Shown here piece by piece: positions 11,001 through 21,659 of a DNA stretch of 64,000 nt. Both the position numbers and the translations under genes were made by a program. The stretch lies in assembly GCF_023721935.1 (NCBI RefSeq), contig NC_064818.1, positions 76,793,041 through 76,857,040 on the forward strand, written 5' to 3'. The stretch is from Panthera uncia (lineage: Eukaryota > Chordata > Mammalia > Carnivora > Felidae). The notes beneath the pieces were generated by a model. The model was not told the DNA's origin. It searched no databases and worked only from the letters and a program-made list of their open reading frames with translations. Each line of letters begins with the position of its first letter. The stretch's first letter is position 1.

Positions 11001-11245
11001 AGCGCCAGAGACCGTTTTCACCACCTAATCAATAACCCTGTTATTGACTTGGTGTTCCCACAGGACAGGTTTATAACTTTATCGAGCACTATATGCGGGG
11101 GCAATTATAAGGATAATGGAAAATCATCGACAAATGGAGGCTTCTGCATTGCAAATTAACATCTGCTCCAGGTAAGAGAAAAGTCGTGTTTGAATTTCAG
11201 AATTTGTGAAAATGGAAATGCCCGTAGGACAAAGCGCGTGATTTA
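11000..11245. other. AT-rich unique block, candidate conserved element
   Basis: A mixed, non-repetitive AT-rich stretch (gcaattataaggataatg at 11100, attgcaaattaac at 11149) in a GC-rich neighbourhood. No coding frame was recognised. Its composition resembles conserved non-coding elements; this is only an inference. Confidence 0.35.
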
Positions 11246-11554
11246 TGGTGGGTGCCGAGCGGTGCAGCGTAGTGTGGGTCTTCCAGCCTGGCCCCGTCAT
11301 TAGCTCCCGGGACCGTGACAGTCCCCATGGAACGAGCTCATTGGGAATGTCCAGGGCATTGTCTATAACCACCTGCTCTCATCCTGATTTCCTGGGTCCT
11401 GAGAAAGCGGCCACCCAAAGTCCTCCTGTCTTGAGAGTGGACAACCCTGGAAAGATACCTGGTTTCATCCCCTGGAGGGCAGGTGTGGCTCAAGCCACCT
11501 CCCAGCACTCCTCCCACAGCTGGGAGGCACTGGGAAGGAGGACTGGACCCAGGC

Positions 11555-11735
11555 CGGGGGACCATATTCCAGTCTCGGTTCCACCGGCTGTGTGGCTCCA
11601 GGCAAGCTGCTTCATTCAGCTCCTTGAGCCTCACTGTCTCCGTCTGTAGAATGGGTTTATCATATCCTCTGGCCTGGAGGATCCTTACGAGATTAGATGA
11701 GATTATACCTTTGCAATGTACAGCCTCATGTTACA
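11555..11735 (+). mobile_element. MIR, sense
   Basis: The order is right for MIR: ctgtgtggctccaggcaagc core, ctgtctccgtctgtagaatg, then acgagattagatgag. Confidence 0.78.
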
Positions 11736-11898
11736 GACTTACGTATCTGGCTCTCAGTCTCCTGCGGGCTACGCATCACCCTCAGCATCTAGAACAAGAG
11801 AACAAGATAAGTCTCTCCCTTTTGTTAGGTCTTTCTGGCTCCTGTGCAGAGAGTTGGTCCAGGGGCAAGCACAGAAACAAAATTTAAGAAAGACCCCA

Positions 11899-12115
11899 GG
11901 GGTGCCTGGGTGGCTCTGTCGGCTGAGCGTCCGACTCTGGCCAAGGTCATGATCTCGCAGTTCGTGAGTTCGAACCCCGCGTCGGGCTCTGTGCTGACAG
12001 CTCGGAGCCTGGAGTCTGCTTCCTATTCTGTGTCTCCCTCTCTCCCGCTGCTCATGCTCTGTCTCTCTCTCTGTCTCTGTCTCTATCTCTCAAAAAAAAA
12101 AAAAAAAAGAAAAGA
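11899..12115 (+). mobile_element. CanSINE, sense
   Basis: The head ggggtgcctgggtggctctg, CT-rich segment and A tail are present. The TSD aagaaaga (11886-11893 / 12116-12123) continues for a few similar bases. Confidence 0.93.
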
Positions 12116-12289
12116 AAGAAAGATCTCCCGAAGAGCAGGCCTACAGAACACACTGAGCTGTTCCAAGTAAACAAGACGGTCCCAGGAGGCTCTTGTGTCT
12201 TTATCGCATCTTTGGTTGGCATTGGTATTATCTACTATCCTGGGGGTGCTTCCTCTGTGCCTGGTGCTGTGCCCAGAGCTGTGTGCTCA

Positions 12290-12440
12290 TTCTGTCCTTC
12301 AGTCCTTCCGCCAGCTCTAAGAGGTGATGAGACGGTGACGCTCCTCATTTTCAGGTGTGCGGCCCAGGGAAAAGCGACCTGTCCGTGTCACACAGCATGT
12401 GACTGGTGGCTGAGGCCCGATTCCGGGGCTCACCTGACTC
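12290..12440 (-). mobile_element. MIR, antisense
   Basis: Diverged: ctcctcattttcaggtgtgc, a cacacagcatgtgactgg core, then ggcccgattccgg. These are the MIR blocks in reverse order. Confidence 0.6.
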
Positions 12441-13315
12441 TAAGATAAGAACCTGGAAGGCCCCCAGCGCGGCACATACCTCCTCCCCCTGGCATGGCAG
12501 AGCCGCAGCCAGTCCCCCATGTGTCCCGCCCCGCGGCCCTCATCCTCCCTCAATTGCTTTTAGTGTTAGCCACCATTTTTGTCCCTTCAAGTCCCCAGGA
12601 CCCGCATGAGCCAGCCATCCTGCTTCTGCAGAGCGACCGCTTTGGTTATGACAATGGACAAAGGTCAGTCCGTACACAAGCAGGCTCTGGGGTTGTCACT
12701 TACAGTCCCTGGGAAGGAGTGCCGTCCTTGGACATGAACCACCAGAGAAGCAGGCTGTGCAGCCCGACAAGGGGAGGACTGGTAGACAGGGGGAGCCAGG
12801 CTGTTGGCCCCTCGAATGACACTGTGTGAGGGCCCCGGCAGAGGTTCTGTCGGTGTGTGGAGGCAGAGATGGAGGTCCGGAGAGAAAGGACTTCAGTGCC
12901 GGTCGGTGTGACTACATTCGGGCATCTGGAGCCACTCCTCCTGTCCTTGGGGCTGCTGACTCTGTCCTCACCTCCAGCAGAACAAAGACGCTGGCTGAAG
13001 GCTCTAGGGGTGGAGGGAGACTGAGGGTTCTCGGCCTGCACCCAGCTCTCTGGTTCAGCCACAGTTCTACCCCGTGTGCAGCTGGAGTCCTCTGGGCTGC
13101 CCCAGAGGCGTCCGGGGGCCCCAGGAAGGGCCCCCTCTAAGGGTGCAGAGGCTAATAGCAGACAGGCCCTCGCTGTGGTCCCTTCATGACTGATTCCTAC
13201 AAGGCCAACTTTTCCCAGGCTATCCTCATCATTTTTACCGAGGCCCAGAAAGCATCGGGGACAGGCTGGCTACATAGGGGGTCCCATTCTTGGTGTCTTT
13301 CCATGTCCACCCTCA
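12440..13315. other. GC-rich unique sequence
   Basis: No repeat or gene recognised. Open frames of about 110-120 codons occur on both strands but carry no family motif. Confidence 0.4.
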
Positions 13316-13319
13316 TTGC

Positions 13320-13919
13320 TCCGTGACATGGCAGTTTCTCCCACTAAAGAGGTGGAGTCTATCTATCCACCCCCTTGAATCTGGGGCTTGATTTGGTCAG
13401 TAGCCCGTGGCTGGTATGATGGCAAACTGGTCCTAAACCTAGTCCTAAGGGGACTCGCATGTTTCTATTTGATCTCTCTTGCACTCCTGGCATGCCACGG
13501 TAGCCCCAGACGAGGCCAGCCTAGATCAACCAGCAGCCGATGACTCCCAGATTCGTGACCAAACTCTGCCCAAACCGGCTAAGGCCAGCTGAGATCAGCC
13601 AATCCCCAGCCTTGATTCATGAGCTGTAAATAAAAAAGGATTGTCATGTTAAGCCTCGGAGGGTTTTTTTATTATTATTATTTTTTAAAATATCTTTGAG
13701 AGACAGATAGAGTGCAAGTGGAGGAGGGGCAGAGAGAGAGGGAGACACGGAATCCGAAGCAGGCTCCAGGCTGTGAACTGTCAGCACCGAGCCCAACACG
13801 GGGCTCGAACTCACAAGCCGGGAGATCACGACCTGAGCCGAAGTCGGCCACATAACGAACTGAGCCACCCAGGCGCCCCTGGGGTTGGTTGTTATGTACT
13901 GTTAGCTGGCCAATAAACC
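13320..13919 (+). mobile_element. MLT1/MaLR-type LTR, sense, split by a SINE
   Basis: Starts with gaggtggagtctatctat and tccacccccttgaatctggg. It continues through gaccaaactctgcccaaacc and a taaataaaa signal near 13628, and resumes after the SINE with ttggttgttatgtactgtta. This order follows MLT1-like LTRs of the ERVL-MaLR group. No internal retroviral coding sequence is attached. Confidence 0.65.
13664..13879 (-). mobile_element. CanSINE, antisense, inserted in the LTR
   Basis: ATT-rich tail, GA-rich body and the head ending cacccaggcgcccc. LTR text continues on both sides, so the SINE is the younger insertion. Confidence 0.92.
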
Positions 13920-14029
13920 CTGGGAGCTTACCTGCCCCCATCTGGCAGCATGGAAGGATGCGCTCATTACTGACAGTATTCTAAAGCGTCACCTTCCTCA
14001 TCACCATCATCATATAATCTTATTAAAAC

Positions 14030-14260
14030 GACCACATATTGAGCATGCGCTGGTCCAGCTTGGCTAAGACCTTTACACACATATCATATGCTCTGATCTT
14101 CTCAAGATCAGAGGCAGGTGTGACTGCTCCGCATTTGACATGTAATGAAACTGAGACGCAGAGATGTTAACTAATTCGCCTGAGGTCTTACAAAAAGCAG
14201 CAGTGGCAGGATGAGACCCACACCTGTCTGACTCATGCAGAGAGGATGTTCCCACGAAAA
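14030..14260 (-). mobile_element. MIR, antisense
   Basis: The run attgagcatgcgctggtcc, tgacatgtaatgaaactgag, gttaactaattcgcctgagg and gtctgactcatgcag follows MIR in reverse. Confidence 0.72.
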
Positions 14261-15385
14261 GTGCATCCAGACGGCATCTCGCAGACCCACTCCCCATCCC
14301 TCCAACTTCTTCCAGGCACTGGATCTTGGGAATTCAATCTGAGACTGGCGGGGGGGGGGGGGGCATGCACGTAATGGCCTCTATCTTATTAAAACCAGAA
14401 TCCTTCATGTTAAAAAGCGTGAATAAGATTTTTAGTTTCTTCAGGGGGAATAAATGCCCTCCCCCGAGCTCTGATCAGCAGACCTGCCCAGTCGCTCCCC
14501 GGAGAGTGTGCGTGTAATCTGTCTCCTTCCCCAGGGGCCGCCTGATTCAAAATCCAGGCATGAGCCCGCGCGGTTCCCCTTGAGTGACTCCGATCCTCCG
14601 AGAGAGGCTGTGCTCAGGTCTGCTTAACCTAATGTGCACAATAAAAATTTTTATTAAAAAGAGAAGAAGAAAGCAAGGGAATGGCAATTGGCCATGGAAG
14701 GGCATTATTTTTTTTTATTGGAATTAGAATTCCTTTATTTAAAAAATATATAAACCCTCAATTTTCTTTCTATCACTTGGCTTAGCAGCCCGTGGAAAGT
14801 TTCCGAGGGCAATTTCAGTACCGGCGGAGAGAACTCAGTTCCAGACTTGTTCGCTTTTCCTAAACTATCTGTTAGGAGGACGAAAGCCGCAGCCACGCCA
14901 GGCGCCTGAGCGGGGACCCTCAGTGAATGCCGCAAAGCCATCCCGCTGCTGGGGCCTCTCCCCGGCCAGCGGGCTGTGTGCCCTCCAGGGCCCAAGAATC
15001 AATCCGAAGTTGCCTGTACATTCTCACTGACATGCTCAGGGTTGGTTTGTTTGTTTTTTTGCCAAGATTTGCTGGATTTTGTTTTAACAGGTACATGTCC
15101 AGAGGTTTAGATGGAGAGTTAAAATTCTTGTGCTTTGCAAACAAGCAGCATAACCCCTGGATAAGTGAGGGTTGCTGTGCCTGAGAATTCTGGTGACCTG
15201 AGAGCCACACGCATGCCCAGCGTGAACTGTCCCTTGGTTACAAGTCCCTTCCTGCCGGTAGCTTTCTCTAGGCTGCATGCTATGGACTCACTATTCCTGC
15301 ATCATCTCATCTAGTTCTTGCACTTGCCCCCTTGAGGCAGGTTCTGTTACAGTCCCCCTTTGAGGTTGCAGAAATGGAGACTCCA
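14261..15385. other. Repeat-poor block with poly-G run; candidate conserved element
   Basis: About 1.1 kb without a recognised transposon. It has a G run of 14 (14350-14363), an AT-rich core (14635-14755), then GC-rich sequence. No exon was recognised. The repeat-poor mixed AT-rich core is the kind of sequence seen in conserved non-coding elements. Confidence 0.4.
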
Positions 15386-15399
15386 CGATGTTAAGTAAC

Positions 15400-15520
15400 T
15401 TAAGTTCAACTAATAAACATGTATTGAGCGCCTCGTGCGTCAGATACTGTCCTGGGCACTGGGGACACAACGGGGCCGAAACAGACACAGCAAACCCGCC
15501 CACGACCATAGAGCCGGGAG
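15400..15520 (-). mobile_element. L2 3'-end fragment, antisense
   Basis: The tgtattgagcgcctcgtgcg, tactgtcctgggcactgggg and cacaacggggccgaaacag stretches are the reverse of the L2 3' end. Confidence 0.75.
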
Positions 15521-16085
15521 CGGTGGCAGCAAGACACAAAGTCTGTGGGGTTCTAGGGCACAAGGTTCCCCCGCTGTACCGCACCCCTGACTGATGCAAG
15601 GTCAAGGGCTTTGAACAAGAGCCAGCGTGATTCATGGGGTGCATTCAGAGCCGGCAAAGCGTGTCTGGATTTACGCACCGACTGTTCCACAGTTTTCCAG
15701 TTGTTGTGAACAAGATTTCAAAGGGGCTAAAGCGATAAAGACAGCTTCTGACATTCGTTGAACACTAATCGCGGGCCAGGTAGACAGTGCGGCCTTCGCC
15801 TACCGGAGACTTTCCACAGTTCCGGTGATAGATAGATGCCATTTGCCACATCCTTTCCACAGATAAACGATCTGGACTTCACTCAGGGATGCTCAGCAGG
15901 CAAGTGTAGACCACAGGGGTTTGGACCACAGCGTTAGCACATGCGTTGCCTCACCCTAGGGTGGCTTACCCCCTGAGTGTTTGTCCTGTGGGACAATGCC
16001 CTGCCACCTTGGGTCTTGACTCTGGAGTATTCACCCGGGGCTATAACCCTTTGTTCCCCAATTAGACACCTGGCTGGGGAGGAAG
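15520..16085. other. Unassigned sequence
   Basis: No repeat or gene recognised. A faint MIR-like antisense match lies around 15750-15900. Confidence 0.35.
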
Positions 16086-16270
16086 AAGGTGATGGGGGAA
16101 GGGGAGGGTGAGCAGGGAGGGGGGAGGGAGGGCGAAAGGGGCAGGGTGATGGGGGGAGGATGAACAGGGAGGGGGAGGGAGGGCGAAGAGGGCAAGGTGA
16201 TGGGGGAAAGGGAGGGTGAGCAGGGACGGGGGAGGGAGGGCGAAGGGGGCAGGGTGATGGGGGAGGGGAG
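16085..16270. repeat. G-rich minisatellite, 51-57 bp period
   Basis: Units begin gatggggg at 16091, 16148, 16199 and 16256, giving periods of 57, 51 and 57 bp. Each unit carries agggtgagcaggga-like and gggagggagggcgaa-like blocks. The G runs could form quadruplexes. The array is cut by the following gap, so its copy number is not known. Confidence 0.9.
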
Positions 16271-16402
16271 GGTGTTAGCTAGAAGTCTGAATTGCTGAGG
16301 GTGCAGGGTGAGATGAAGGAGCGGGGCTTTTACCCTTCCCTCCCGGCTCCCCCTCCCTTCCCCCATCACCATGCCCCCTTCACCCTCCCTCCCCCTCCCT
16401 GC
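16268..16402 (+). repeat. Left arm of perfect 135-bp inverted repeat
   Basis: This stretch is the exact reverse complement of 16553-16687. It holds unique sequence (agctagaagtctgaattgct onward) plus minisatellite in the opposite orientation to 16085-16267. Confidence 0.95.
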
Positions 16403-16452
16403 TCACCCTCCCCTCCCCCATCACCCTGCCCCCTTCGCCCTCCCTCCCCCGT

Positions 16453-16552
16453 NNNNNNNNNNNNNNNNNNNNNNNNNNNNNNNNNNNNNNNNNNNNNNNN
16501 NNNNNNNNNNNNNNNNNNNNNNNNNNNNNNNNNNNNNNNNNNNNNNNNNNNN
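16453..16552. other. Assembly gap, 100 N
   Basis: Exactly 100 N, a conventional placeholder for unknown gap length. It lies inside the minisatellite and between the inverted arms. Confidence 0.99.
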
Positions 16553-16687
16553 GCAGGGAGGGGGAGGGAGGGTGAAGGGGGCATGGTGATGGGGGAAGGG
16601 AGGGGGAGCCGGGAGGGAAGGGTAAAAGCCCCGCTCCTTCATCTCACCCTGCACCCTCAGCAATTCAGACTTCTAGCTAACACCCTC
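16553..16687 (-). repeat. Right arm of perfect 135-bp inverted repeat
   Basis: Reverse complement of 16268-16402. It is continuous with unique sequence to the right, and its minisatellite has the same orientation as 16085-16267. This arm is therefore likely the genuine locus copy. Confidence 0.95.
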
Positions 16688-16699
16688 TTTCTCTTCCTT

Positions 16700-18457
16700 C
16701 CCGGCAAGTGACCTCCACGTTAGTCTCAAGGTCAACGGCCGAGGCTCCATCTCCTGCTCGCTGCCCGGTTGCCTCAGAGGCTTGTTCTGGTCCGGTTTCT
16801 GCCAGCGCTCCCTGGGCTGCCCGTCCACGGCCGGGGACCGAGGGGCTGTGCAGAAAGGCTCTCGTTCTCAGTTGCCGGGTGTGCCGAGGAAGCAGGGGGG
16901 AGGCAGGAGAGCCTCGGGAAAGGAGGCTGAGGGGGAGGCGGGGGGCTGGCGTAGGGCCGGGCCTCAGGAGGTGTGGAAGCAGAGGAGGGAAGTCACCCAA
17001 GCCTGAGCTGCCTCCAGGTTCAACGGCACCGGTGACGAGACCTTAAAGGGGCCGTTTTGTGTCTGTGGCCTCGAGTCAGCAGCACCACTGGCTCACCCAG
17101 GGAAGCAGAAAGCTGTCCCGCGGAGCACATCCTAACCTCGGGCAGTCCCCAGTCCATGGGGAGGCCACCTGCACACGGGCCCAGGCCACGTCCCGGACTC
17201 TGTGGTGAGCACACTTTGCGTCCACTGCGAGCTGAGTGGGAGCCGACTCATTCTGAGCCCTTCTCCGGGGCCGGCGGGCAGGGCTTCGCCGCGAACGTTT
17301 CCATCTGGGAAAACTGCCTCCCCCTGGGTGGTGGCCTGGTCGTCTCAGCGACCTCCCACTCCGCAAAGAGGTGGGCCCGTGGGCCACACAAAATCTCCAT
17401 CTGTGGAGGTTACCCACGGAAGGAGTGTGGGTGGAAGCTGAGTCACCCCCTGGCAGGCCCCAAAGGGGACCCACGGGAGTCCCAGCCCCCGGCCCCCACG
17501 CTCACCTTGGAGCTACCCAGCGTCCTTCTGTTGTTGGCTCTGAGCCGCTACCTGGAACGATGCTGGGGGGACCGGTCTTCCCGTGGGCTCTCGGGGCCGG
17601 GGAAGACTCGTGGAGGCCACGGCTGGGTTCCCAGGGACAAAGGGACTTGCGGGGACAGACTGGGACAGAGGGTGCTGCTCTTAGGCAGGAATGTGGGGCT
17701 GGCGGCTGCTGGCCCCTCCATCAGCCTCTCTGACCTCCAGCCAGAAGGAGGGGTTGGGGGAGCCCTCGGGAGCCAGAGGTCTGTGCTTGACCTATTCCCT
17801 GGACACGCAAGCCACAGGGCATAGCACTGGGACATGAGGAGGGGCGTCCCTGAGTCTGTCACTGGCTGGAAAGGAACAGCCTTCCAGGGATCCTGGAAAG
17901 ACATGGCCGCTCTGTGGTTTCTTGGGGAGCAGGGGGCAGTGGGTGTGGGGCCCGAGGGCGGTGGTCTGTGGCCCCGCCCTACAGCTCAGGGACCCTCCTG
18001 TCCTCGTCCCCCACAGTGCCTCATGGAGTGCCAGTGTAGACCCAGCCCTCCAGCCAGCAGGCACTTCCAGGGGGTGGAAAACCGGGCTCGGCCTGTGGTT
18101 TTAGGACTTCGGGAGATGCCCTAAGACTTAGGGAGTCCCACCAAAGTGGCTTGTGAAGACAGCTCAGCACGGAGGAGTGTTATTTCTGTAGGCATTTCTG
18201 TGTGTATATATATTTTTTGCATTTTTATATTTTTAAACACCTGTATGAAATAGTTTAGCAATCAAGCCTTGTCCCTCAGTGAAGAGTGTGCTTTAGTTTC
18301 CATGGGACCGGTAGTCCTGGAAAGTTAAACCTTCCTTCGCCCAGCACGAATTGTCACTTCTTCTCTGGCAAAAAGGCCAGATAAGACAGCCAGGCCAGGT
18401 GACGTTTGTTACCTACTCACGGGCCACACTTTTTCTGCTGATAAAATATACAGCCCC
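16700..18457. other. GC-rich, CpG-bearing region without a recognised gene
   Basis: The stretch 16.7-18.1 kb is GC-rich with CpGs and holds the longest open frame of the window (17057-17824 +, 255 codons). Its translation is low-complexity Gly/Pro/Ser/Arg-rich and resembles no family. Overlapping long frames on both strands indicate composition, not coding. From 18140 to 18310 it becomes AT-rich. A weak CpG island is possible; a CpG observed/expected count would settle it. Confidence 0.45.
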
Positions 18458-18685
18458 AGGGTGCCTGGGTGGCTCGGTCAGTCGAGCGTCTGGTTCTTGA
18501 TTTCGGCTCAGGTTGTGATCTTGCGGTTCGTGGGCTCAAGCCCCGTGTCAGGCTCCACACCCAACTCGGGGGGTTCTCTCTCTCTCTCCCTCTCTCTCTG
18601 CTCCTCCCTTGTGCATGCTCTGTCTCTCAAAAATAAATAAAAATTTTAAAAACAATATATATTAAGTTTAAAAAAATTTTATTAT
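18458..18685 (+). mobile_element. CanSINE, sense
   Basis: Head agggtgcctgggtggctcgg, B box, CT segment and A/T tail. The approximate TSD is atatacagcccc (18446-18457) / atatatggcccc (18686-18697). Confidence 0.92.
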
Positions 18686-18749
18686 ATATATGGCCCCTTA
18701 TGAGAACCCCAGCTGAGCCCATCAGAGGCTGCATGGAGCTCTGGCCCCA

Positions 18750-18870
18750 ACCCCTTCCTGAAGAATGAAGTGCTTTCTGTCCTCACCCAAAAGCAGAGGA
18801 AACTGAGGCGCAGAGTGGCTCACGGCCAGTGCCAGCTGGGTTTTAAACCTGGGTTCATCCAAACCAGTCT
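18750..18870 (-). mobile_element. MIR fragment, antisense
   Basis: The gaggaaactgaggcgcagag and ttttaaacctgggttcatcc stretches match the MIR core in reverse. Confidence 0.72.
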
Positions 18871-19114
18871 GCTGGGGGAGCGAGGGAAGGGACCCTCCCC
18901 GAGGAGGGGGGAGGGCGTGTTCAGGCACAGCCCGTGGGGCAGGTGGACTTCAGCAGAACCACCCCACAAACAGCCCCGTCCCCTGTCCCCCTCTCCTTTG
19001 GTGCGATCTTGCCCCCCGGGGCTGAGGCAGGAGATGCTTCCACGGGTTTTCAGGACAAAGACCAGGAGGCAGGAAACAAAGGATAATAAAGGAAGATAAC
19101 TATTTGCTTCCTAC

Positions 19115-19115
<1 letters not shown>
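18870..19115. other. Unassigned GC-rich sequence
   Basis: No repeat or gene recognised between the MIR fragment and the poly-C run. Confidence 0.35.

Positions 19116-19149
<34 letters not shown>
19116..19149. repeat. Poly-C homopolymer, 34 bases
   Basis: Thirty-four consecutive C, far longer than chance. It could form an i-motif (or a quadruplex on the minus strand). Its stated length may be a sequencing or assembly estimate. Confidence 0.97.
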
Positions 19150-19150
<1 letters not shown>

Positions 19151-19975
19151 TTTTCAAAAGGCGCTGGAGGCTCACTATAGACGCTTCCCCTAAAGAGGAA
19201 ATGCAGTGATTCCCGCTGTGTGGTGACAAGGGCCGTGGGGCCCCAGATGGCCTTGGGGGGGCCTTAGAGGACGTGGAACCCGGTAAGGCCCAGGCAGCCG
19301 CTGCCTGGACAGGCTCAGGACGCCGGCACCCTTGTCCACACTATTTTCAGTGCGAGCGGAGCCGAGGAAGTGGCTCAGACTCCTGGCTGCCTCGTGCTAC
19401 GCGATCTAGTGTCCTGGGTCCCCCCCCCTCCACCCCCACCGACACGGCCCGGGTCTTCAGCAGAGGCGATTGCCTGGGCCCGGAATGCAGAGGCTATCGT
19501 CTTCCACTTCACCGATGGGAAACTGAGGCCCAGCAGGGTGCCTTTGCTTCAGACTCTGGTGCTGCCTCTCAAGTCTGGTGGGTTTGGTTACAAGGCAGAT
19601 AAAGCTTCACTGGGGGGCTCGGAGCCCGATTTCTTCCAGGCCCAGACTTATTTTTTGAGCCGGGCCCAGGGCTGATGCTCAAGATGGAGCCCCACTGGGC
19701 TGCACTGGGCACTCTTCCTCCTGGGATGGCGTTGCTGATGCCCAGGCTCCCGTCAGCAGTGTCTGTTGATGGAGGCCAACCGGGAAGATGGGGAGCGCAG
19801 GACAGGCCGCTGTGATTTCGCCAGTGGAACTAAACCCACCTTCGCAAGCAAGGACAAATGGCTTCTAGTCCCAGGCAGTGTCAGATTCGACGCCCAGCCT
19901 GGGAGCTGCTGACAAGAGCCCTGGGGGCAATGAGGACAGGTGGAATCTGGTAGGAAGGAAACAGCAGGAGGCTAA
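19150..19975. other. GC-rich sequence with a MIR remnant
   Basis: A short MIR-like antisense piece (gatgggaaactgaggcccag) lies at about 19480-19560. The rest is unassigned. Confidence 0.45.
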
Positions 19976-19979
19976 AAGG

Positions 19980-20145
19980 CCAGTCAGTAGACAGCACTGG
20001 GCAGAGGGAACAGCAGGTGCAAAGGTCCTGAGGTGGAGAGTAGCTGGTTTGTTGGGGGGCATGGAGGGGGGCCAATGGGCTACAGTGAGTCAGGAGAGCT
20101 AAGACGAGGTTGCCCTAGGGACCAGCTTGGCCAGGGGCTGTGCAG
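19980..20145 (-). mobile_element. L2 fragment, antisense
   Basis: The gggaacagcaggtgcaaagg and tcctgaggtggagagtagc stretches are the reverse of the L2 region that reads as 'cctcagggcctttgcacttgc' in sense. Confidence 0.7.
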
Positions 20146-20371
20146 AGTCTCTGATTCCACATTCACAGAGGGCCTGAAGCCTGTGCTTACCAAGAATATG
20201 TCCGTGAGCCCTGCCCCATCTTTAGTGGATGGGAAAAGGAAATGGAGCCCGAACCCCAACTAAAACCCCAGCTCACAGCACTTGCCCACAAAGTCCAGCT
20301 GGATTAAGGAGGGTTGGATAAAGTAACCAGATGAAGCCCAGAGACCGAGACCCAGAGAAAAGAAACTCAGG

Positions 20372-20410
20372 ATGCTCGGGGCGGGGGTGGGGGTGGGGCG
20401 GGGTGTGGGA
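20372..20410. repeat. G-rich tract, quadruplex-prone
   Basis: Runs of 3-5 G separated by single bases (ggggcgggggtgggggtggg and on), which satisfies the usual G-quadruplex pattern on the plus strand. Confidence 0.8.
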
Positions 20411-21110
20411 AGGCTGGCCTGGGCTGTAGGGGCCAGGCAGAGCCAAGGCCACAGGTGAGATGCGCCACCTGTCAAAGCTGGTGGGAACGGCAATGGTGGG
20501 GACAGGAGAGAGGGACTTGCCGGGGTCCTTCCACCCCCCACCCCCCCACAGTGGCCACCAGAGAACCACTGGGCCCCCAGCCCAATCCCATTTTCCCTGG
20601 GCCACCGCTAGAACAAAAGGCCTCAGTGCAGACAATGGGCCCTTTATGTGGACGCCTGCCCCAAGCTGGGCACAATCGTCGATTCATAAGCCAGGCGGGG
20701 CCCCTCTGACCAGGATGGGTTCAGCTAAGAGGGATGCACTGATGGAGGGAATTAGAGCCGCTGGCCTCTTCGATGGGGAAAGGCTGCCCCCTGGTGTTCT
20801 ACAGGGGAACTGCGCATGACCACGTCTCCAGGACGCTTGGGACGCGAGGATCTGGAAATCAGACAGATGGGGAAACTAAGGCCCAGGACCATCCAGAGAC
20901 TCAACCGAGACCGTTTTCTTGCCCAAAAAGTGGGATTCAGGCGGGGATGGGGGACATGAAGGAGAAATTATTTCCCGTGCTGTACTAAACTGAGGCCCAG
21001 CGGGGTTAGCCGACTTGCCCACAATCATTGTGCTGGAGTTTGGCCTTCCACTGGTCCTGGAATGACGTGGCTGCTCTGCCATCGCACCACGGCCCAGGGA
21101 CCAGTGTCAG
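20411..21110. other. Unassigned GC-rich sequence with MIR-like remnants
   Basis: Two weak antisense MIR cores (atggggaaactaaggcccag near 20867, aaactgaggcccagcgggg near 20987). No gene was seen. Confidence 0.4.
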
Positions 21111-21114
21111 GACC

Positions 21115-21180
21115 AGCACTGTGGGTTCCGGGCAAAGCACATGATCTCCTTGAACCTCAGCTTCTATACCTGTGAAACAT
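21115..21180 (+). mobile_element. MIR fragment, sense
   Basis: The gggttccgggcaaagcacat, ttgaacctcagcttctatac and ctgtgaaac stretches follow the MIR core. Confidence 0.55.
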
Positions 21181-21640
21181 TTCAGTGCCTACCCCGTGCC
21201 AGGAATGATCTTCGGTGTTAGGGATATAAGACACCATGAGCAAAATAAAAGTTCTCGCCTCCGTGGGGCTTGTATTCTGGTGGGGAGGCAGAAAATAAAC
21301 AAGAGAAGTATCATATGCCAGGACGCAGGCCGTGATGACGATACGAGGGGAAAAGTGAGTGGTAGCCATGAAATTTGTGGTGGGGGAGGGGTGGGGTCAG
21401 GGGAGGCCTGTCTGAGGAGGGGCGGCTGAACTACAACTGATTGAAGTGGACGAGGAAGCCATGGAGGGGAGATACCCCAGTGGGGGAACTGGTCCAGCCA
21501 GAGGGAACGGCAGGGGCAAAGGCCCTGAGATGGTACAAGCTAGAGGCTCAATGTGCAGAAGAATCCAGTGTGTCCCTAGTGCTGGCAACGGAGGGGCCAG
21601 CAGTGGGAGGGGAGGTTCGGGGGTGGAGGGAAGGGAGCAT
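21180..21640 (-). mobile_element. L2 3' region, antisense, ~460 bp
   Basis: Colinear L2 blocks in reverse: gtgccaggaatgatcttcgg, cctccgtggggcttgtattc, ggggaggcagaaaataaac, gggaggcctgtctgaggag, gggaacggcaggggcaaagg. This is one of the longest L2 pieces in the window. Confidence 0.78.
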
Positions 21641-21659
21641 ATTGGGACCGAGCATTTCA

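Noticed and set aside
16366..16589. Proline-rich frames spanning the gap
   Set aside because: They read through minisatellite units and N bases.
17057..17824. 255-codon open frame (+), longest in the window
   Set aside because: GC-rich DNA with several overlapping long frames on both strands. The translation is Gly/Pro/Ser/Arg-rich without any family motif, and no splice or promoter context was seen.
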